DNA of 64,000 nucleotides from CAWCTD01 sp963798455 (GCA_963798455.1 CAWCTD010000003.1:310001-374000), one strand, 5' to 3'; positions 26,766-35,861 are shown, numbered from the stretch's first letter. The notes: a model not told the origin generated them from the letters alone. Numbers and translations: made by a program.

Positions 26766-27143
26766 ATGGATTTGGCCCGACGAGTTTACAGCCGCGACCT
26801 GAAGGTTGCTGCGATGCGAGAGATCGACACTGGGCGGACGGTCGGTGAGGTCGCCCGCCAGTTGGAACTGAGCCCGCACCTGCTGGAACGGTGGCGGGGC
26901 GAGTGGCGAGCGCGCGGTGAATCGGCCTTTCCGGGAGTAGGCCGGCGTGGAATGTCTCCCGTCTTGACGGAGTTGCAGCGGATCGCCGAGTTGGAGCGCA
27001 AGATTGGCCAACTGGCGATGGAGAACGATTTTTTAAAAAAGGCCTTGCGGCATTTCAGGGATCATCACCCACCCACCGTCGTCACTGGCGAGGTTGCTTG
27101 TTTGAAGAGATCCGGGAAGCTGGCACCCAAGGCCAAGCCGTGA
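26766..27143 (+). CDS. IS3-family OrfA
   Basis: This is the helix-turn-helix protein that binds the IS ends (YSRDLKVAAMREIDTGRTVG, then VARQLELSPHLLERW) followed by a leucine-zipper-like helix (RIAELERKIGQLAMENDFLK). The start is the ATG at 26766 or the one 12 bases upstream. The run AAAAAAG at about 27034-27040 is the standard -1 slippage site of this family and would produce the OrfAB transposase by fusing this frame to orfB. Confidence 0.9.
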   Translation: MDLARRVYSRDLKVAAMREIDTGRTVGEVARQLELSPHLLERWRGEWRARGESAFPGVGRRGMSPVLTELQRIAELERKIGQLAMENDFLKKALRHFRDHHPPTVVTGEVACLKRSGKLAPKAKP

Positions 27144-27952
27144 ATGCCCTGTGCCAGATGACCGGACTGAGCCGGGCCAGCTACTACCGCTGGCGAGTGC
27201 CACCGCAGGACTGCCCGGTGGAGATGGAGTTGCGTGACGCGATGCAAGACATCGCCCTCCAGTCCCCGGCCTATGGCTACCGCAGGATCACGGCGGAGCT
27301 CGAGCGCCGCGGCTTTGAGGCGAACCACAAGCACGTGCTGCGTCTGATGCGTGAGGATAACCTGCTGTGCCTGCGCCACAAGTCCTTTGTGGTCACGACC
27401 GATTCACGGCATGCTCTGCCGGTCTACCCGAACCTGGCGCAAGGCATCCTCCCTGATGCGATCAACCAACTCTGGGTCGCCGACATCACCTATATCCGGC
27501 TGCGCAGGGAGTTTGTGTACTTGGCGGTGTTGCTGGATGCGTTTTCGCGGCGAGTGATCGGATGGGCCCTGGGCCGCACCTTGGAGGCCCAGTTGGCCCT
27601 TTCCGCACTGCGGATGGCGCTGCGCCAGCGCCATCCGGGGCCAGGGCTGGTGCATCATTCCGATCGTGGCGTTCAGTATGCCTCATATGACTACACCGAT
27701 CTGCTGAAAGAGCACAAGATCAGGATCAGCATGAGCCGCAAGGGGAATCCGTACGACAATGCCGCCTGCGAGTCCTTCATGAAGACGCTGAAGTACGAGG
27801 AGGTTTACCGAACCGAGTACCGGGACTTGGCCGACGCCTACGCCTCGATCGGTGAGTTCATCGAGCGTGTCTACAACCAGCAAAGACTCCACTCGGCTCT
27901 GGGCTATGTGCCACCGGCCGAGTTCGAGCAGAACGCGGGGGCCCGACCATGA
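27098..27952 (+). CDS. IS3-family OrfB (integrase-core transposase)
   Basis: This is a 284-residue DDE transposase with an HTH_21 region (SPAYGYRRITAELERRGFEA) and catalytic residues in WVADITYIRL (Asp), HHSDRGVQYAS (Asp) and DNAACESFMKTL (Glu). All three are intact, so it is probably still active when made as the OrfAB fusion. It overlaps orfA by 46 bases in the -1 frame. Confidence 0.92.
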   Translation: MFEEIREAGTQGQAVNALCQMTGLSRASYYRWRVPPQDCPVEMELRDAMQDIALQSPAYGYRRITAELERRGFEANHKHVLRLMREDNLLCLRHKSFVVTTDSRHALPVYPNLAQGILPDAINQLWVADITYIRLRREFVYLAVLLDAFSRRVIGWALGRTLEAQLALSALRMALRQRHPGPGLVHHSDRGVQYASYDYTDLLKEHKIRISMSRKGNPYDNAACESFMKTLKYEEVYRTEYRDLADAYASIGEFIERVYNQQRLHSALGYVPPAEFEQNAGARP

Positions 27953-28348
27953 GGTTGCTCGGCGACCGGATCTTCACCGGGGGGCTCCGCCCCCAGGCCC
28001 CTGGGATTTATCGCCTTCCGGCCAAAATGGCTGCTTTCGGAGGCGGCCAAGGCCGCCCCCTGCCATTCCGGCTGCTGAGTCGGCGCTCGGGTTGCGTCCC
28101 CGCAGTGCCCTATCCTCCGCTCAGGTACTTCCAGAGTGGAAAACATCAACCCCGCCGTGCAATACTTTTCCATCGAACGGCGACTACCCCCTTAACTCGC
28201 TGTCTCACGCCAGGGGTTCACTTCACTACATTCGAGGCCACCCCTGCCTCTTTGCCACCGCGCAGGCCGAGCGGCGCCTCGACGCACGGCATCGCCTTAC
28301 AGCGCCCGGGCGGCCGGAGTCGGGGTGTCAAGTCGACCTCGTCGAAGG

Positions 28349-28945
28349 TCACTGCTCGCTGTAGCTGGTCTTGGCCTTCTCGGTGACGGTCCACAGGCGA
28401 ATGATCCGCCCGCTATGTTGCTCGGTCTTGTCCGGCGGCCAGTCGCCCATGTCAAAGCTGTGCGAGACGATCCGCGTACCGACTTTCAGGTCTCTCAGCA
28501 GCTTGGGTCGCAGCTTCAGATTCACAGCAGGAAGCAGATAGAGCGTCACGACGCTGGCCTCATGGATGTCGGCGTCAAACAAGTCGCCATGGACAAACTG
28601 CACACGCTTGGTAACACCAGCTTTGCGCGCGTTTTCTCTCGCCTCCTTAACCCGCGTTGGGTTGAAGTCCACCCCTTTCCCGCGGGCCCCGAACCTCTGC
28701 GCCGCCATGACGACGATCCGGCCATCGCCGCATCCCAGGTCGATCACGAAATCACCACTCTTGACCCCGGCCAGCTTCAGCATCGCTTCGACAACGTCCG
28801 GCGGCGTCGGCACGTACGGCACATCCTTGCCTGGTTCCCACTGTGCGACGAGCGGCAGAGAGCTTGCGCCCGTGATCAGGACAAAGGCAAACAACAAACC
28901 GGCAAACTGCCTGAGGCGTCGAACTGAGTTCGGCTTCCTGGACAC
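28349..28945 (-). CDS. SAM-dependent methyltransferase with a signal peptide
   Basis: This is a 198-residue protein. Residues 1-35 form a signal or anchor (LLFAFVLITGASSLPLVA). The catalytic core begins VPYVPTPPDVVEAMLKLAGV and has the SAM loop VIDLGCGDGRIVVMAAQRFG and GVDFNPTRV. The same core, also with a leader, occurs in a widespread family whose substrate is unknown. It is the second exported-looking methyltransferase of the window. A promoter-like TACACT core sits about 40 bases upstream. Confidence 0.85.
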   Translation of the reverse strand: MSRKPNSVRRLRQFAGLLFAFVLITGASSLPLVAQWEPGKDVPYVPTPPDVVEAMLKLAGVKSGDFVIDLGCGDGRIVVMAAQRFGARGKGVDFNPTRVKEARENARKAGVTKRVQFVHGDLFDADIHEASVVTLYLLPAVNLKLRPKLLRDLKVGTRIVSHSFDMGDWPPDKTEQHSGRIIRLWTVTEKAKTSYSEQ

Positions 28946-28982
28946 GTCTCAGCCTGGATTCCTGTCTCCCTGGCTAGCTGGC

Positions 28983-28988
28983 AGTGTA
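28983..28988 (-). promoter_or_regulatory. Promoter-like core H, upstream of the exported methyltransferase
   Basis: TACACT lies within GCTCAGGTGTACACTGCC, a weaker member of the TGTA-AATC-type family. It is followed by CCAGGAAGCC close to the start, as at copies C and E. Confidence 0.4.
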
Positions 28989-29171
28989 CACCTGAGCGGC
29001 GTGCCCTGGAAGTGGCATTGGGTACCCGTATCGCCATGCCGCTCGCACAGGGCGCCGGATTGGTGGTCCGTCAAGGGGACTGACGACCGAGAGGGACGAG
29101 ACCGTTGCTGGCTGGAGAGCGGTCAGGGCGCCACGCTGGCGGTCCTGTAGTTTCTGCCAACGTGAGGAGAT

Positions 29172-29834
29172 TCACGTCGCCCGACTCAGGATCTTGTTCA
29201 CCGCCAAGCCCCACCACTGCTTCCCACGCCGCGGCTTAACGCCTTCCTCGTTCAGCCGGGCCGCGATCCGGTCGAAGCCCAGGCCCGAGGCACGCAGCTC
29301 TTTCATTCGGGCAATCACGGGGGACTCGCCGGGCAGGGTGCCGTAGGGCTTTGCGCCCTCACATCGGCCCGTCTTAGCTTTCTTCCGCAGCCTGGCGCCG
29401 CGAAGTTTCAGCACGATCAGGCTTTTCTCGTACTGCGCCACCGCGCCCATGATCTGCCGAATGAGGGTGCGTGTGGGATTGTTCGGATCATCCTGGACCA
29501 GATCCGGCTCCATCACCGGGATCAGATCGAAGCCGTGCTTCCGGAGGTCCCGAAGAATCAACTCCTGTACCACCTGATCGCGTGCAAGTCGATCGAGTTT
29601 CTCGATGAGCACTAACTGGACGCCGTCTGCGTGGAGCGAGGTCATCATCTCCACGAACGCTGGGCGGTCACCAAGATCCTTTGTGCCCGAGATGCCCGCC
29701 TCGCGAAAGACCCGGACTATTCTGATGCCGTGCTCCTTGGTGTACTTCTTGATCGCCTCCAATTGCCGGACAAAGCCGTCGCCCTCGACTTGACTCTTGC
29801 CCGAGACCCGGAGGTATGCGAAGGCTCGCTTCAT
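29172..29834 (-). CDS. Small serine recombinase (resolvase/invertase family)
   Basis: This 220-residue protein has the nucleophile S11 in YLRVSGKSQ, the active-site Arg in LIEKLDRLARD, and the long E helix (IRQIMGAVAQYEKSLIVLKL). A short C-terminal helix-turn-helix (LGFDRIAARLNEEGVKPRRG) binds DNA. It should catalyse site-specific recombination, and may belong to the integrative element that follows or be a separate invader. A near-consensus promoter precedes it so closely that the mRNA should be leaderless. Confidence 0.92.
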   Translation of the reverse strand: MKRAFAYLRVSGKSQVEGDGFVRQLEAIKKYTKEHGIRIVRVFREAGISGTKDLGDRPAFVEMMTSLHADGVQLVLIEKLDRLARDQVVQELILRDLRKHGFDLIPVMEPDLVQDDPNNPTRTLIRQIMGAVAQYEKSLIVLKLRGARLRKKAKTGRCEGAKPYGTLPGESPVIARMKELRASGLGFDRIAARLNEEGVKPRRGKQWWGLAVNKILSRAT

Positions 29835-29840
29835 GGGATC

Positions 29841-29869
29841 AGTCTAGAGCAGAGAGAGTCTCTTGTCAA
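29841..29869 (-). promoter_or_regulatory. Strong sigma-70-type promoter of the serine recombinase gene
   Basis: On -, TTGACA (29869-29864) is followed after 17 bases by TAGACT (29846-29841). Six bases then separate the -10 from the ATG (29834), so transcription should begin at or next to the start codon. Surrounding DNA is AT-rich for this genome. Confidence 0.75.
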
Positions 29870-30508
29870 CAACTATTCTACAGAAAAGTTATTACTACTG
29901 AACCTAAAGGACTTATTGACGCCCTTCGAGACTCGCCGGCCAACAGGGGGGGGGGCTCCGGGACTTTCCCCCGTCAGTGTTATCGTAGGGTGCACCTGCT
30001 TCAGACTTCAGAGGCGCGCGCTGTAGGTTCTCGGCTGGCCTCGGAGGTCACACTATCCCCCCATTCGCTTCAGCCGGCAGGACTTATTCGTCGTGAGGAG
30101 GGCGGACTCGCACGCCTTATCGTCAGCGTTCTAACGCGGCTGCCCGAGGTTACGGAGCCTCAAGAAGGATCCGGGTTCATCTGCATGGCCGGGTCTGGCC
30201 AAGCGCACCTCTCGGGTGTATGCTTAGGCCGGGACTCTCCCATGGTCGAGGACAAGATGAAGAGTAGCGAGCTTCCGATCTGCGCTGGGCTCCAGTCTGA
30301 CCCCGAGGCCCGCACAAAGCCGATCCGCCGGCTCCGGTGCCGGGGCAATGAAGCCAAGAAGTTGGGCAAGCAACTACAGCCGACACCCCTGCCGCTATGT
30401 AAAGTGGTGAAGGGGCACTAGCCAGCCACCTGGAGAAAGCCGGAAGTCGGCATTAGACTAGAAGTGGCCGCCTAGCAATCGCGAGCCGACAAGGCGGGAT
30501 CCTACCGG
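29870..30508. other. Intergenic stretch without a supported gene
   Basis: I see no gene, RNA or clear operator. The AT-rich start belongs to the recombinase promoter. This may hold the left end of the integrative element. Confidence 0.35.
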
Positions 30509-31222
30509 TTGGCGGTTACCTCATCAGGAAGCGCAGACAGGGCGATGCTCGATCAGGTTCACCGATTTCTGACCCACACGGCCCAAAGAGGCAAGCCGCA
30601 TCCGGAAGAGAGTGCCAGGCTTTCCAGACTGCTCTACACACTCGCGGCTCAGCGCATGACCGGGCTTTTCCAGAGGGGTGTGCCAATCGAGAACCTCGAC
30701 ACTCAAGCCTTGGCAGAGTATCTGGAGTTTGTCGCCATGCTTGAGCCACAGATTCCTGGTCTCTTGGCTGGTCTGAAAGACCAGCTTCGCATTCGGCGCG
30801 ACGCCATGATGGCAGCGCAGTCGAAGCATCGTCAAGCAGCGGATGGCGCCAAGGGAGAGAACCCAAGAGCGGAAACTTGGGACGCCATCGAAATCCGTTT
30901 TCTGGGCGATCACACAGTCCAGATCAAGGTCGGACACCGCATGTATTCGCAGAACTATGCCGAGATGGGCTTCGAGGATAGGAGGGGAGGACGCCCAAAC
31001 AGGCAGTGGGCGGTTCTCCAGACACTCGCATGCTTGAGCGGCACGATACCAGATGATGCGCGGAACGGTAAGCAATGGGAAGCTATCGCTAAGAGCATTG
31101 AGAGAACGCGGAAGCTTCTCCACAAACACTTCAGGCTGAGCGGCGACCCTCTCCCCTACAGCAAGGGCGTCGGCTATCAAGCTCGGTTCAAGATTCACCC
31201 TCCTCCGACGGCGGTGAAATAA
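30509..31222 (+). CDS. Hypothetical protein with a winged-helix-like C-terminus
   Basis: This is a 237-residue protein that starts at TTG or at the ATG at 30545. The N-terminal half is helical (LSRLLYTLAAQRMTGLFQRG). The C-terminal half resembles a DNA-binding winged helix of the response-regulator effector type: WDAIEIRFLGDHTVQIKVG, RQWAVLQTLACLSGTIP, then RTRKLLHKHF and PYSKGVGYQARFKI. There is no receiver domain. It is the first gene of a rightward group that runs through the helicase to the integrase, so it may regulate that element. Confidence 0.7.
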   Translation: MAVTSSGSADRAMLDQVHRFLTHTAQRGKPHPEESARLSRLLYTLAAQRMTGLFQRGVPIENLDTQALAEYLEFVAMLEPQIPGLLAGLKDQLRIRRDAMMAAQSKHRQAADGAKGENPRAETWDAIEIRFLGDHTVQIKVGHRMYSQNYAEMGFEDRRGGRPNRQWAVLQTLACLSGTIPDDARNGKQWEAIAKSIERTRKLLHKHFRLSGDPLPYSKGVGYQARFKIHPPPTAVK

Positions 31223-31349
31223 ATCTGCCGACAATTCGATTTGTCGGCGTAGATTTCCTCATAACTGAATTCCCCCTGAGTCCAACAACCTAGCCTGGCG
31301 TGTGTGCCTCCGTCGGCCTCCGCACCGACAAGTCGCCCAGTAAGGGTGT

Positions 31350-31589
31350 ATGACCACTTCACAAACCTGCGAACGCGAAAGCGCAGCTAGAACGCAGATT
31401 GAACCTCTTCTCAACGAACACCAATTCGCCGAAATCACTGGGCGAAGTGTGGCTTCGGCGCGCAGAGATCGGTTATTGGGGAAAGGCTGTGCCTACGTGA
31501 AGCTGGGTTTCTTGGTGAAGTACAGGCCTTCGGATGTACGGTCCTATATAGCGCAGAACGTGCGCAGCACTCAGCCGGAGGCGCTGTGA
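31350..31589 (+). CDS. Small HTH protein, AlpA/excisionase-like
   Basis: This 79-residue protein has the core LLNEHQFAEITGRSVASARR and VKLGFLVKYRPSDVRSYI, the MerR-like helix-turn-helix plus wing found in AlpA regulators and excisionases of P4-type elements. It sits 128 bases before the prim-pol/helicase gene and probably controls its expression or excision of the element. Confidence 0.75.
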   Translation: MTTSQTCERESAARTQIEPLLNEHQFAEITGRSVASARRDRLLGKGCAYVKLGFLVKYRPSDVRSYIAQNVRSTQPEAL

Positions 31590-31716
31590 GGCCTTACAGC
31601 CGCGACCATGCTTGGGCGTGTCTAAGCTACAGCGACGAACTGGCAGGGCAGGCGGTGCCGCGCTTGTGGGTCACCGTGTATCGATTCTTCCGGCGACTGC
31701 TCTTGTGGGGGCCGAG

Positions 31717-33900
31717 ATGACGGCACTCAAAGCGGCTGCGGAGTACGTGGAGCGCGGGTTCTTCCCGATCCCGGTTCCTCACCGGGAGAAGAAACCCGTC
31801 CTTGAAGGGTGGCCGAACCTCCGGTTGGCCCGCAAAAGCCTGCCGCACTACTTCAACGGCACTCCGTCGAATATCGGTGTGTTGCTCGGGGATGACTACG
31901 GGACTACTGACGTTGACCTCGATTGTCCTGAGGCTCTCGTTGCCGCCGCCGAGTTGTTGCCGCCGACCGGGATGATATTCGGGCGCAGAAGCAAGCCACG
32001 GAGCCATCACTTCTATAGATGCGATCCGCCGGTGCGCGCCAAGCGTTACTCGGACCCACTCGACAAAAAATCTTGTCTCGTGGAATTGCGCTGCCAGAAG
32101 GCAGACGGCAGCATCGGTCTTCAGACCATCGTACCGCCCAGCACCCACAGAGAGACGGGCGAGCCAATCCTTTTTGAGCCTGGCTTCGGACCGCGCCCGT
32201 CGAACATCGACAGCGACGTTCTAGTCCCGGCCGTGGATAAGGTCGCGGCCGCCGCACTCCTGGCCCGTCATTGGCCGGCCAAGGGCAGGCATAACTGTGA
32301 ACTGGCCCTGGCCGGCGCCTTGGCACGGGCGGGGTGGAGCCTGGAAGATGCGCGGGCCTTTGTATTGGCGGCTTATCGGGCGGTCCCTTCACACGACCGG
32401 GGGGCCTACGGCCGGGTTGAGCAGTCCGTGGGGAGCACCTATGAGAAGCACAGGGCCGGCGACCCGACGACCGGAAAAACAAGCCTCACAGACTACATCG
32501 ACAAGCGCGTAGTGCGGACCGCGCTATCCTGGCTCGGAATTCAGCAAGGGCCGGCCCCGGCAACTAAGGCCACCGAAACTGAGGCCCCACATTTCTCCGA
32601 AGACTCCCTCGCGGGCCGCTTTACCCAGCGTCACGGCGACAATCTGCGCTATGTCGCGGCTTGGGGGCGATGGCTTCAGTGGGACGGCACGCGCTGGACA
32701 ACAGACGACACCCTCCACGTATTCGACCGCGCGCGCCAAGTCTGCCGGGCGGCAAGTGCCGAACCCGCGACGAAGACAAACATTACCACCCGCGTTGCAT
32801 CTGCCGCAACGGTTGCAGCAGTAGAACGCCTTGTCCGCGCGGACCGTAGGCACGCGGCGGTTGTCGGGCAGTGGGATGCGGACCCCTGGCTCCTAAATAC
32901 TCCGGGCGGCATTGTGGACTTGCGCACTGGGGGCATTCAGGTGCATCGCCGGGATGCCTACTGCACGAAGATGACGGCGGTGGCACCGGGCGGATCCTGC
33001 CTGCTGTGGGATGCCTTCTTAGATCGTGTAACTGATGGGGACCGCGATCTCCGGGCATTCCTGAGTCGCATGGCGGGTTACTGCCTCACGGCAGACACCC
33101 GCGAGCACGCCTTGTTCTTCCTGTACGGGACCGGCGCGAACGGCAAGAGCGTGTTCCTCTCCACGGTCGCCAATATTCTGAACGATTACGCTAAGTCCGC
33201 CGCAATTGAGACGTTCATCGCGTCACCGTCGGAGCACCACCCGACTGACCTTGCTGGGCTTCAGGGGGCGCGGCTGGTAACAGCGGTGGAGACAGAGGAT
33301 GGGCGGAGGTGGGCCGAGTCCAAGATCAAGATCTTGACCGGCGGAGATCGGATCTCCGCGCGGTTCATGCGTCAGGATTTCTTCGAGTTCACTCCCGTCT
33401 TCAAGCTGGTGATAGCGGGCAACCACAAGCCCGGCCTCCGCTCCGTGGATGAGGCCGTTCGCCGGCGGCTGCACTTGATCCCCTTTACCGTTACCATCCC
33501 AAAGGCAGAGCGTGACCTGTGCCTAACTCAGAAACTCCGGACCGAATGGCCTGGCATCCTCGGCTGGGCTCTGGCTGGCTGCCTGGAGTGGCAGGCTCAA
33601 GGCCTGAACCCTCCTGCTAGTGTCCGCGACGCGACCGAGGCTTACATGGCTGCCGAGGACGGTCTTGCTCAATGGCTTGATGAGCGGTGTGTCCGATTAC
33701 CCAACGATGTCACGGCCGTCAAAAGGCTATTCGAGGACTGGAAGGCTTGGGCGGAACCAGCCGGGGAGTACATCGGCTCCCAGAGGCGTTTTTCGCAAGC
33801 CATTGAAGAAAGGGGTTTTGCGCGCGCCCGGCTAACGGGTGGGACACGTGCATTCCAAGGGATCGCACTTCGCGCGCCCGAGGATGGGGGCGCCCAGTGA
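31717..33900 (+). CDS. Prim-pol/SF3 helicase replication protein
   Basis: This 727-residue protein starts at the ATG just before the conserved domain (ALKAAAEYVERGFFPIPVP). The N-terminal primase-polymerase domain has the acidic motif DVDLD at residues 65-69 and the SHHFYRC His motif. The C-terminal superfamily 3 helicase has Walker A GTGANGKS at 471-478, Walker B in LVTAVETEDGRRW and motif C in KLVIAGNHKP. Proteins of this type replicate plasmids, P4-like satellites and some phages from a nearby origin. GTGAC-rich inverted repeats start exactly at its stop codon, a good candidate origin. No capsid genes are nearby, so this is a satellite or plasmid-like element rather than a prophage. Confidence 0.92.
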   Translation: MTALKAAAEYVERGFFPIPVPHREKKPVLEGWPNLRLARKSLPHYFNGTPSNIGVLLGDDYGTTDVDLDCPEALVAAAELLPPTGMIFGRRSKPRSHHFYRCDPPVRAKRYSDPLDKKSCLVELRCQKADGSIGLQTIVPPSTHRETGEPILFEPGFGPRPSNIDSDVLVPAVDKVAAAALLARHWPAKGRHNCELALAGALARAGWSLEDARAFVLAAYRAVPSHDRGAYGRVEQSVGSTYEKHRAGDPTTGKTSLTDYIDKRVVRTALSWLGIQQGPAPATKATETEAPHFSEDSLAGRFTQRHGDNLRYVAAWGRWLQWDGTRWTTDDTLHVFDRARQVCRAASAEPATKTNITTRVASAATVAAVERLVRADRRHAAVVGQWDADPWLLNTPGGIVDLRTGGIQVHRRDAYCTKMTAVAPGGSCLLWDAFLDRVTDGDRDLRAFLSRMAGYCLTADTREHALFFLYGTGANGKSVFLSTVANILNDYAKSAAIETFIASPSEHHPTDLAGLQGARLVTAVETEDGRRWAESKIKILTGGDRISARFMRQDFFEFTPVFKLVIAGNHKPGLRSVDEAVRRRLHLIPFTVTIPKAERDLCLTQKLRTEWPGILGWALAGCLEWQAQGLNPPASVRDATEAYMAAEDGLAQWLDERCVRLPNDVTAVKRLFEDWKAWAEPAGEYIGSQRRFSQAIEERGFARARLTGGTRAFQGIALRAPEDGGAQ

Positions 33901-34023
33901 CACAAGTGACAGGACTTTCTGATATATACGTCATACGCGCGCGCCCGCGTGTACGGTCTATATGTAGCGAAGTGTCACTTGCGTCACTCGGAGCGCCAAA
34001 GGTGACGGGCTCAACCCGTCACC
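33898..34023. repeat. Iteron-like GTGAC inverted repeats, candidate replication origin
   Basis: GTGACACAAGTGACA (33898-33912) is the near-exact reverse complement of TGTCACTTGCGTCAC (33973-33987). Between them lies an AT-rich segment with TATATACG facing TCTATATG, and an alternating CGCGCGCG tract. A second, perfect palindrome GGTGACGGG-N5-CCCGTCACC follows at 34001-34023. Six GTGAC half-sites thus fall in 126 bases next to the helicase gene. P4-type initiators bind comparable iterons, which is the basis for the origin suggestion. Confidence 0.6.
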
Positions 34024-34156
34024 AGGGATGTCCCCCGATCTGTGAACGAGGTGTTTTCTGCCCGCGGTCTTGTCCGATCTGCCAAGAGCAACACGCGGGT
34101 GGTCTTGAAGACGGAGTACCCGTCCAGACAGCCGCAGCGGTGGAGAACCTTGAGCC

Positions 34157-34522
34157 ATGAGGCCCCTCTTCCCCAAGTCATTCAAAATCCCGCGGGTTTC
34201 GCCCTTACTGGACTCAGCAGAAGCCGCCGCGGTTCTCAATGTCCGAATGCAGCAAGTCCAACGCTGGGCGCAGAGTGGTCGGCTCGAGAGCTTCAAGGCA
34301 GGCCGCAGGTACCGCTTCAGTGAGCAGCAATTGGGGCGGTTCCTGGGCATCGCAGAAAACACCTCCTTCGATGCAGAGCTCGCGCCGGCCGGGACGGTTT
34401 CGAAGTCCTCTGAAAGGCTTCAGGCGGCTCTGAAGACGTTCCTGGATGATCTCGAGGAGCGGCTTGCGAATGACCTTGAACGGGACCTGGAGCAGAGGGG
34501 ATTGCGGCGGTGGGGTCCTTGA
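34157..34522 (+). CDS. Helix-turn-helix protein, excisionase family
   Basis: This is a 121-residue protein. A MerR-type excisionase fold is visible at residues ~18-60 (LDSAEAAAVLNVRMQQVQRW, SGRLESFKAGRRYRFSEQQL). The C-terminal tail is a charged helix (ALKTFLDDLEERLANDLERD). It lies between the candidate origin and the integrase gene. In related elements such a protein directs the integrase towards excision. Confidence 0.8.
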   Translation: MRPLFPKSFKIPRVSPLLDSAEAAAVLNVRMQQVQRWAQSGRLESFKAGRRYRFSEQQLGRFLGIAENTSFDAELAPAGTVSKSSERLQAALKTFLDDLEERLANDLERDLEQRGLRRWGP

Positions 34523-34706
34523 AGGAGGGTAGTCCCACGACCAAGAAGCAGTGCCGTGCAGAGAGGCAGCGCAAGCATTAGAGCCTCCAGGTGAACTGAG
34601 AATGCAGCGTCTCGACCTAAGTTCGATGCCACAAGCCGGTGAAAGCCGTGGTATCGTTCTTGGCGAGGCGCGTCCTGGTGGGCCATCGAGAGGAGATTGC
34701 GAATCG

Positions 34707-35861
34707 ATGGCACGCCGAAGATGCCAAGATCCCAAACCCAGGAGGGAAGGGCACCTGTGGGTCCTGTACTACTGGGCGGACGAGTTCATCAATGGTGAAA
34801 GGAGACGAAAGAAGAAGCGGCAACCTCTTGCGCCGGCAACCGTACCGGAGAGGGAGGTCCGCAAGGTTGCCTTGGAGTTCCTGCGGCCGCTCAACCAGGG
34901 CTTGGTCGCAATCGGGTCGGCGACCAACTTCCACGACTTCGTGGATGGCACGTACATTCCCGTCGTGCTGGAAGCCATGGCCAAGAGCACCAGAGACCGC
35001 TATCTGGGAATCATCGAGAACTACCTCAAACCCAGGTTCGGCGGTCTTTGCCTCAGGGACATCACGGTGCTGACCTCGGATCGGTACATGGTGGAACTGG
35101 GCACGCGAAACCTGGAGTTCGAGTCGCTGGACAAGATCCGGGACGTTCTGTCCAGCATCATGGGGTCGGCGGTCCGATACGGGCTCATGGTGAAGAACCC
35201 CGTGGAGGGGGTCCGGCCGCCACGTCCGAAGAAGGCCAAGCGGGTGAAGCGGTGGATCACGCAGGAGCAGTTGTACCGGCTCCTGAAGTTGATCGTCGAG
35301 CCTTACGCCACCATGATTTTTGTGGCGGTGTACACGGGGTTAAGAGTCAGCGAGTTGATCGGACTGCGCTGGCGCAACGTCCACGGGGACCAGAACCAGA
35401 TCACCATCGAAGAGCGGTATTGCCGTGGTGACTGGGGTGCTCCCAAGAGCGAGGCTAGCAACGCGACGATTGAAGTAAACGGGGCTGTCATCGAGCGGAT
35501 TCAGCGGTTGAAGACCCTGACCGTCGAGGTGAGGGCCGGACGCGCCGTCCGGCTCTATCCAGCGGTGAAATCGGATAGGCCGAGCGATTTGGTGTTCCAG
35601 TCGATCAAGACCGGCGTGCCGATGCGCGACAACAATATCCTGGTGAGGTTCATAAAGCCTGCGGCCAGGGAGTTGGGTCTCCCGTGGATCAACTGGCTGG
35701 TTCTCAGGAGATCCTTCGCCATGCTGTTGAAGAAGAACGGCGCGGACGTGAAGGACGCCCAGGCCTTGATGCGGCACTCCAAGGCCAGCACCACCATGGA
35801 CGTGTACATGCAGTTTGATACTGAGTCTCAACGGAGGGTAGTGGACGGGCTGGTGAACTGA
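34707..35861 (+). CDS. Tyrosine integrase of the integrative element
   Basis: This 384-residue protein starts at the ATG with AGGAG upstream; the frame stays open further upstream. The core-binding domain (TRDRYLGIIENYLKPRFGG) precedes the catalytic domain with Arg in YTGLRVSELIGL, the second-box RRSFAMLL, His in ALMRHSKASTTMDVY and the Tyr nucleophile in MDVYMQF. The usual first His (HDLRHTF) is Leu here (WLVLRRSF); most integrases keep this His, though exceptions are known. It ends about 100 bases before the tRNA-Phe scar, its likely attachment site. Confidence 0.88.
   Translation: MARRRCQDPKPRREGHLWVLYYWADEFINGERRRKKKRQPLAPATVPEREVRKVALEFLRPLNQGLVAIGSATNFHDFVDGTYIPVVLEAMAKSTRDRYLGIIENYLKPRFGGLCLRDITVLTSDRYMVELGTRNLEFESLDKIRDVLSSIMGSAVRYGLMVKNPVEGVRPPRPKKAKRVKRWITQEQLYRLLKLIVEPYATMIFVAVYTGLRVSELIGLRWRNVHGDQNQITIEERYCRGDWGAPKSEASNATIEVNGAVIERIQRLKTLTVEVRAGRAVRLYPAVKSDRPSDLVFQSIKTGVPMRDNNILVRFIKPAARELGLPWINWLVLRRSFAMLLKKNGADVKDAQALMRHSKASTTMDVYMQFDTESQRRVVDGLVN

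Larger units (their letters stand above)
26703..28225 (+). mobile_element. IS3-family element
   Basis: The left end TGGAGTGCACCCC followed by GTGAGACACGAAGTTAAGGG (26703-26740) matches the right end read on - (28225-28188: TGAAGTGAACCCC, GTGAGACAGCGAGTTAAGGG). Total length is about 1.52 kb. No target duplication is visible (CAT on the left, CTA on the right). About 230 bases between orfB and the right end carry no gene. It interrupts the M28 peptidase gene. Confidence 0.8.

Noticed and set aside
33940..33960. Alternating CG tract as a CRISPR or microsatellite
   Set aside because: It is too short and not repeated; it is part of the inverted-repeat region. No CRISPR-like spaced repeats were found anywhere.
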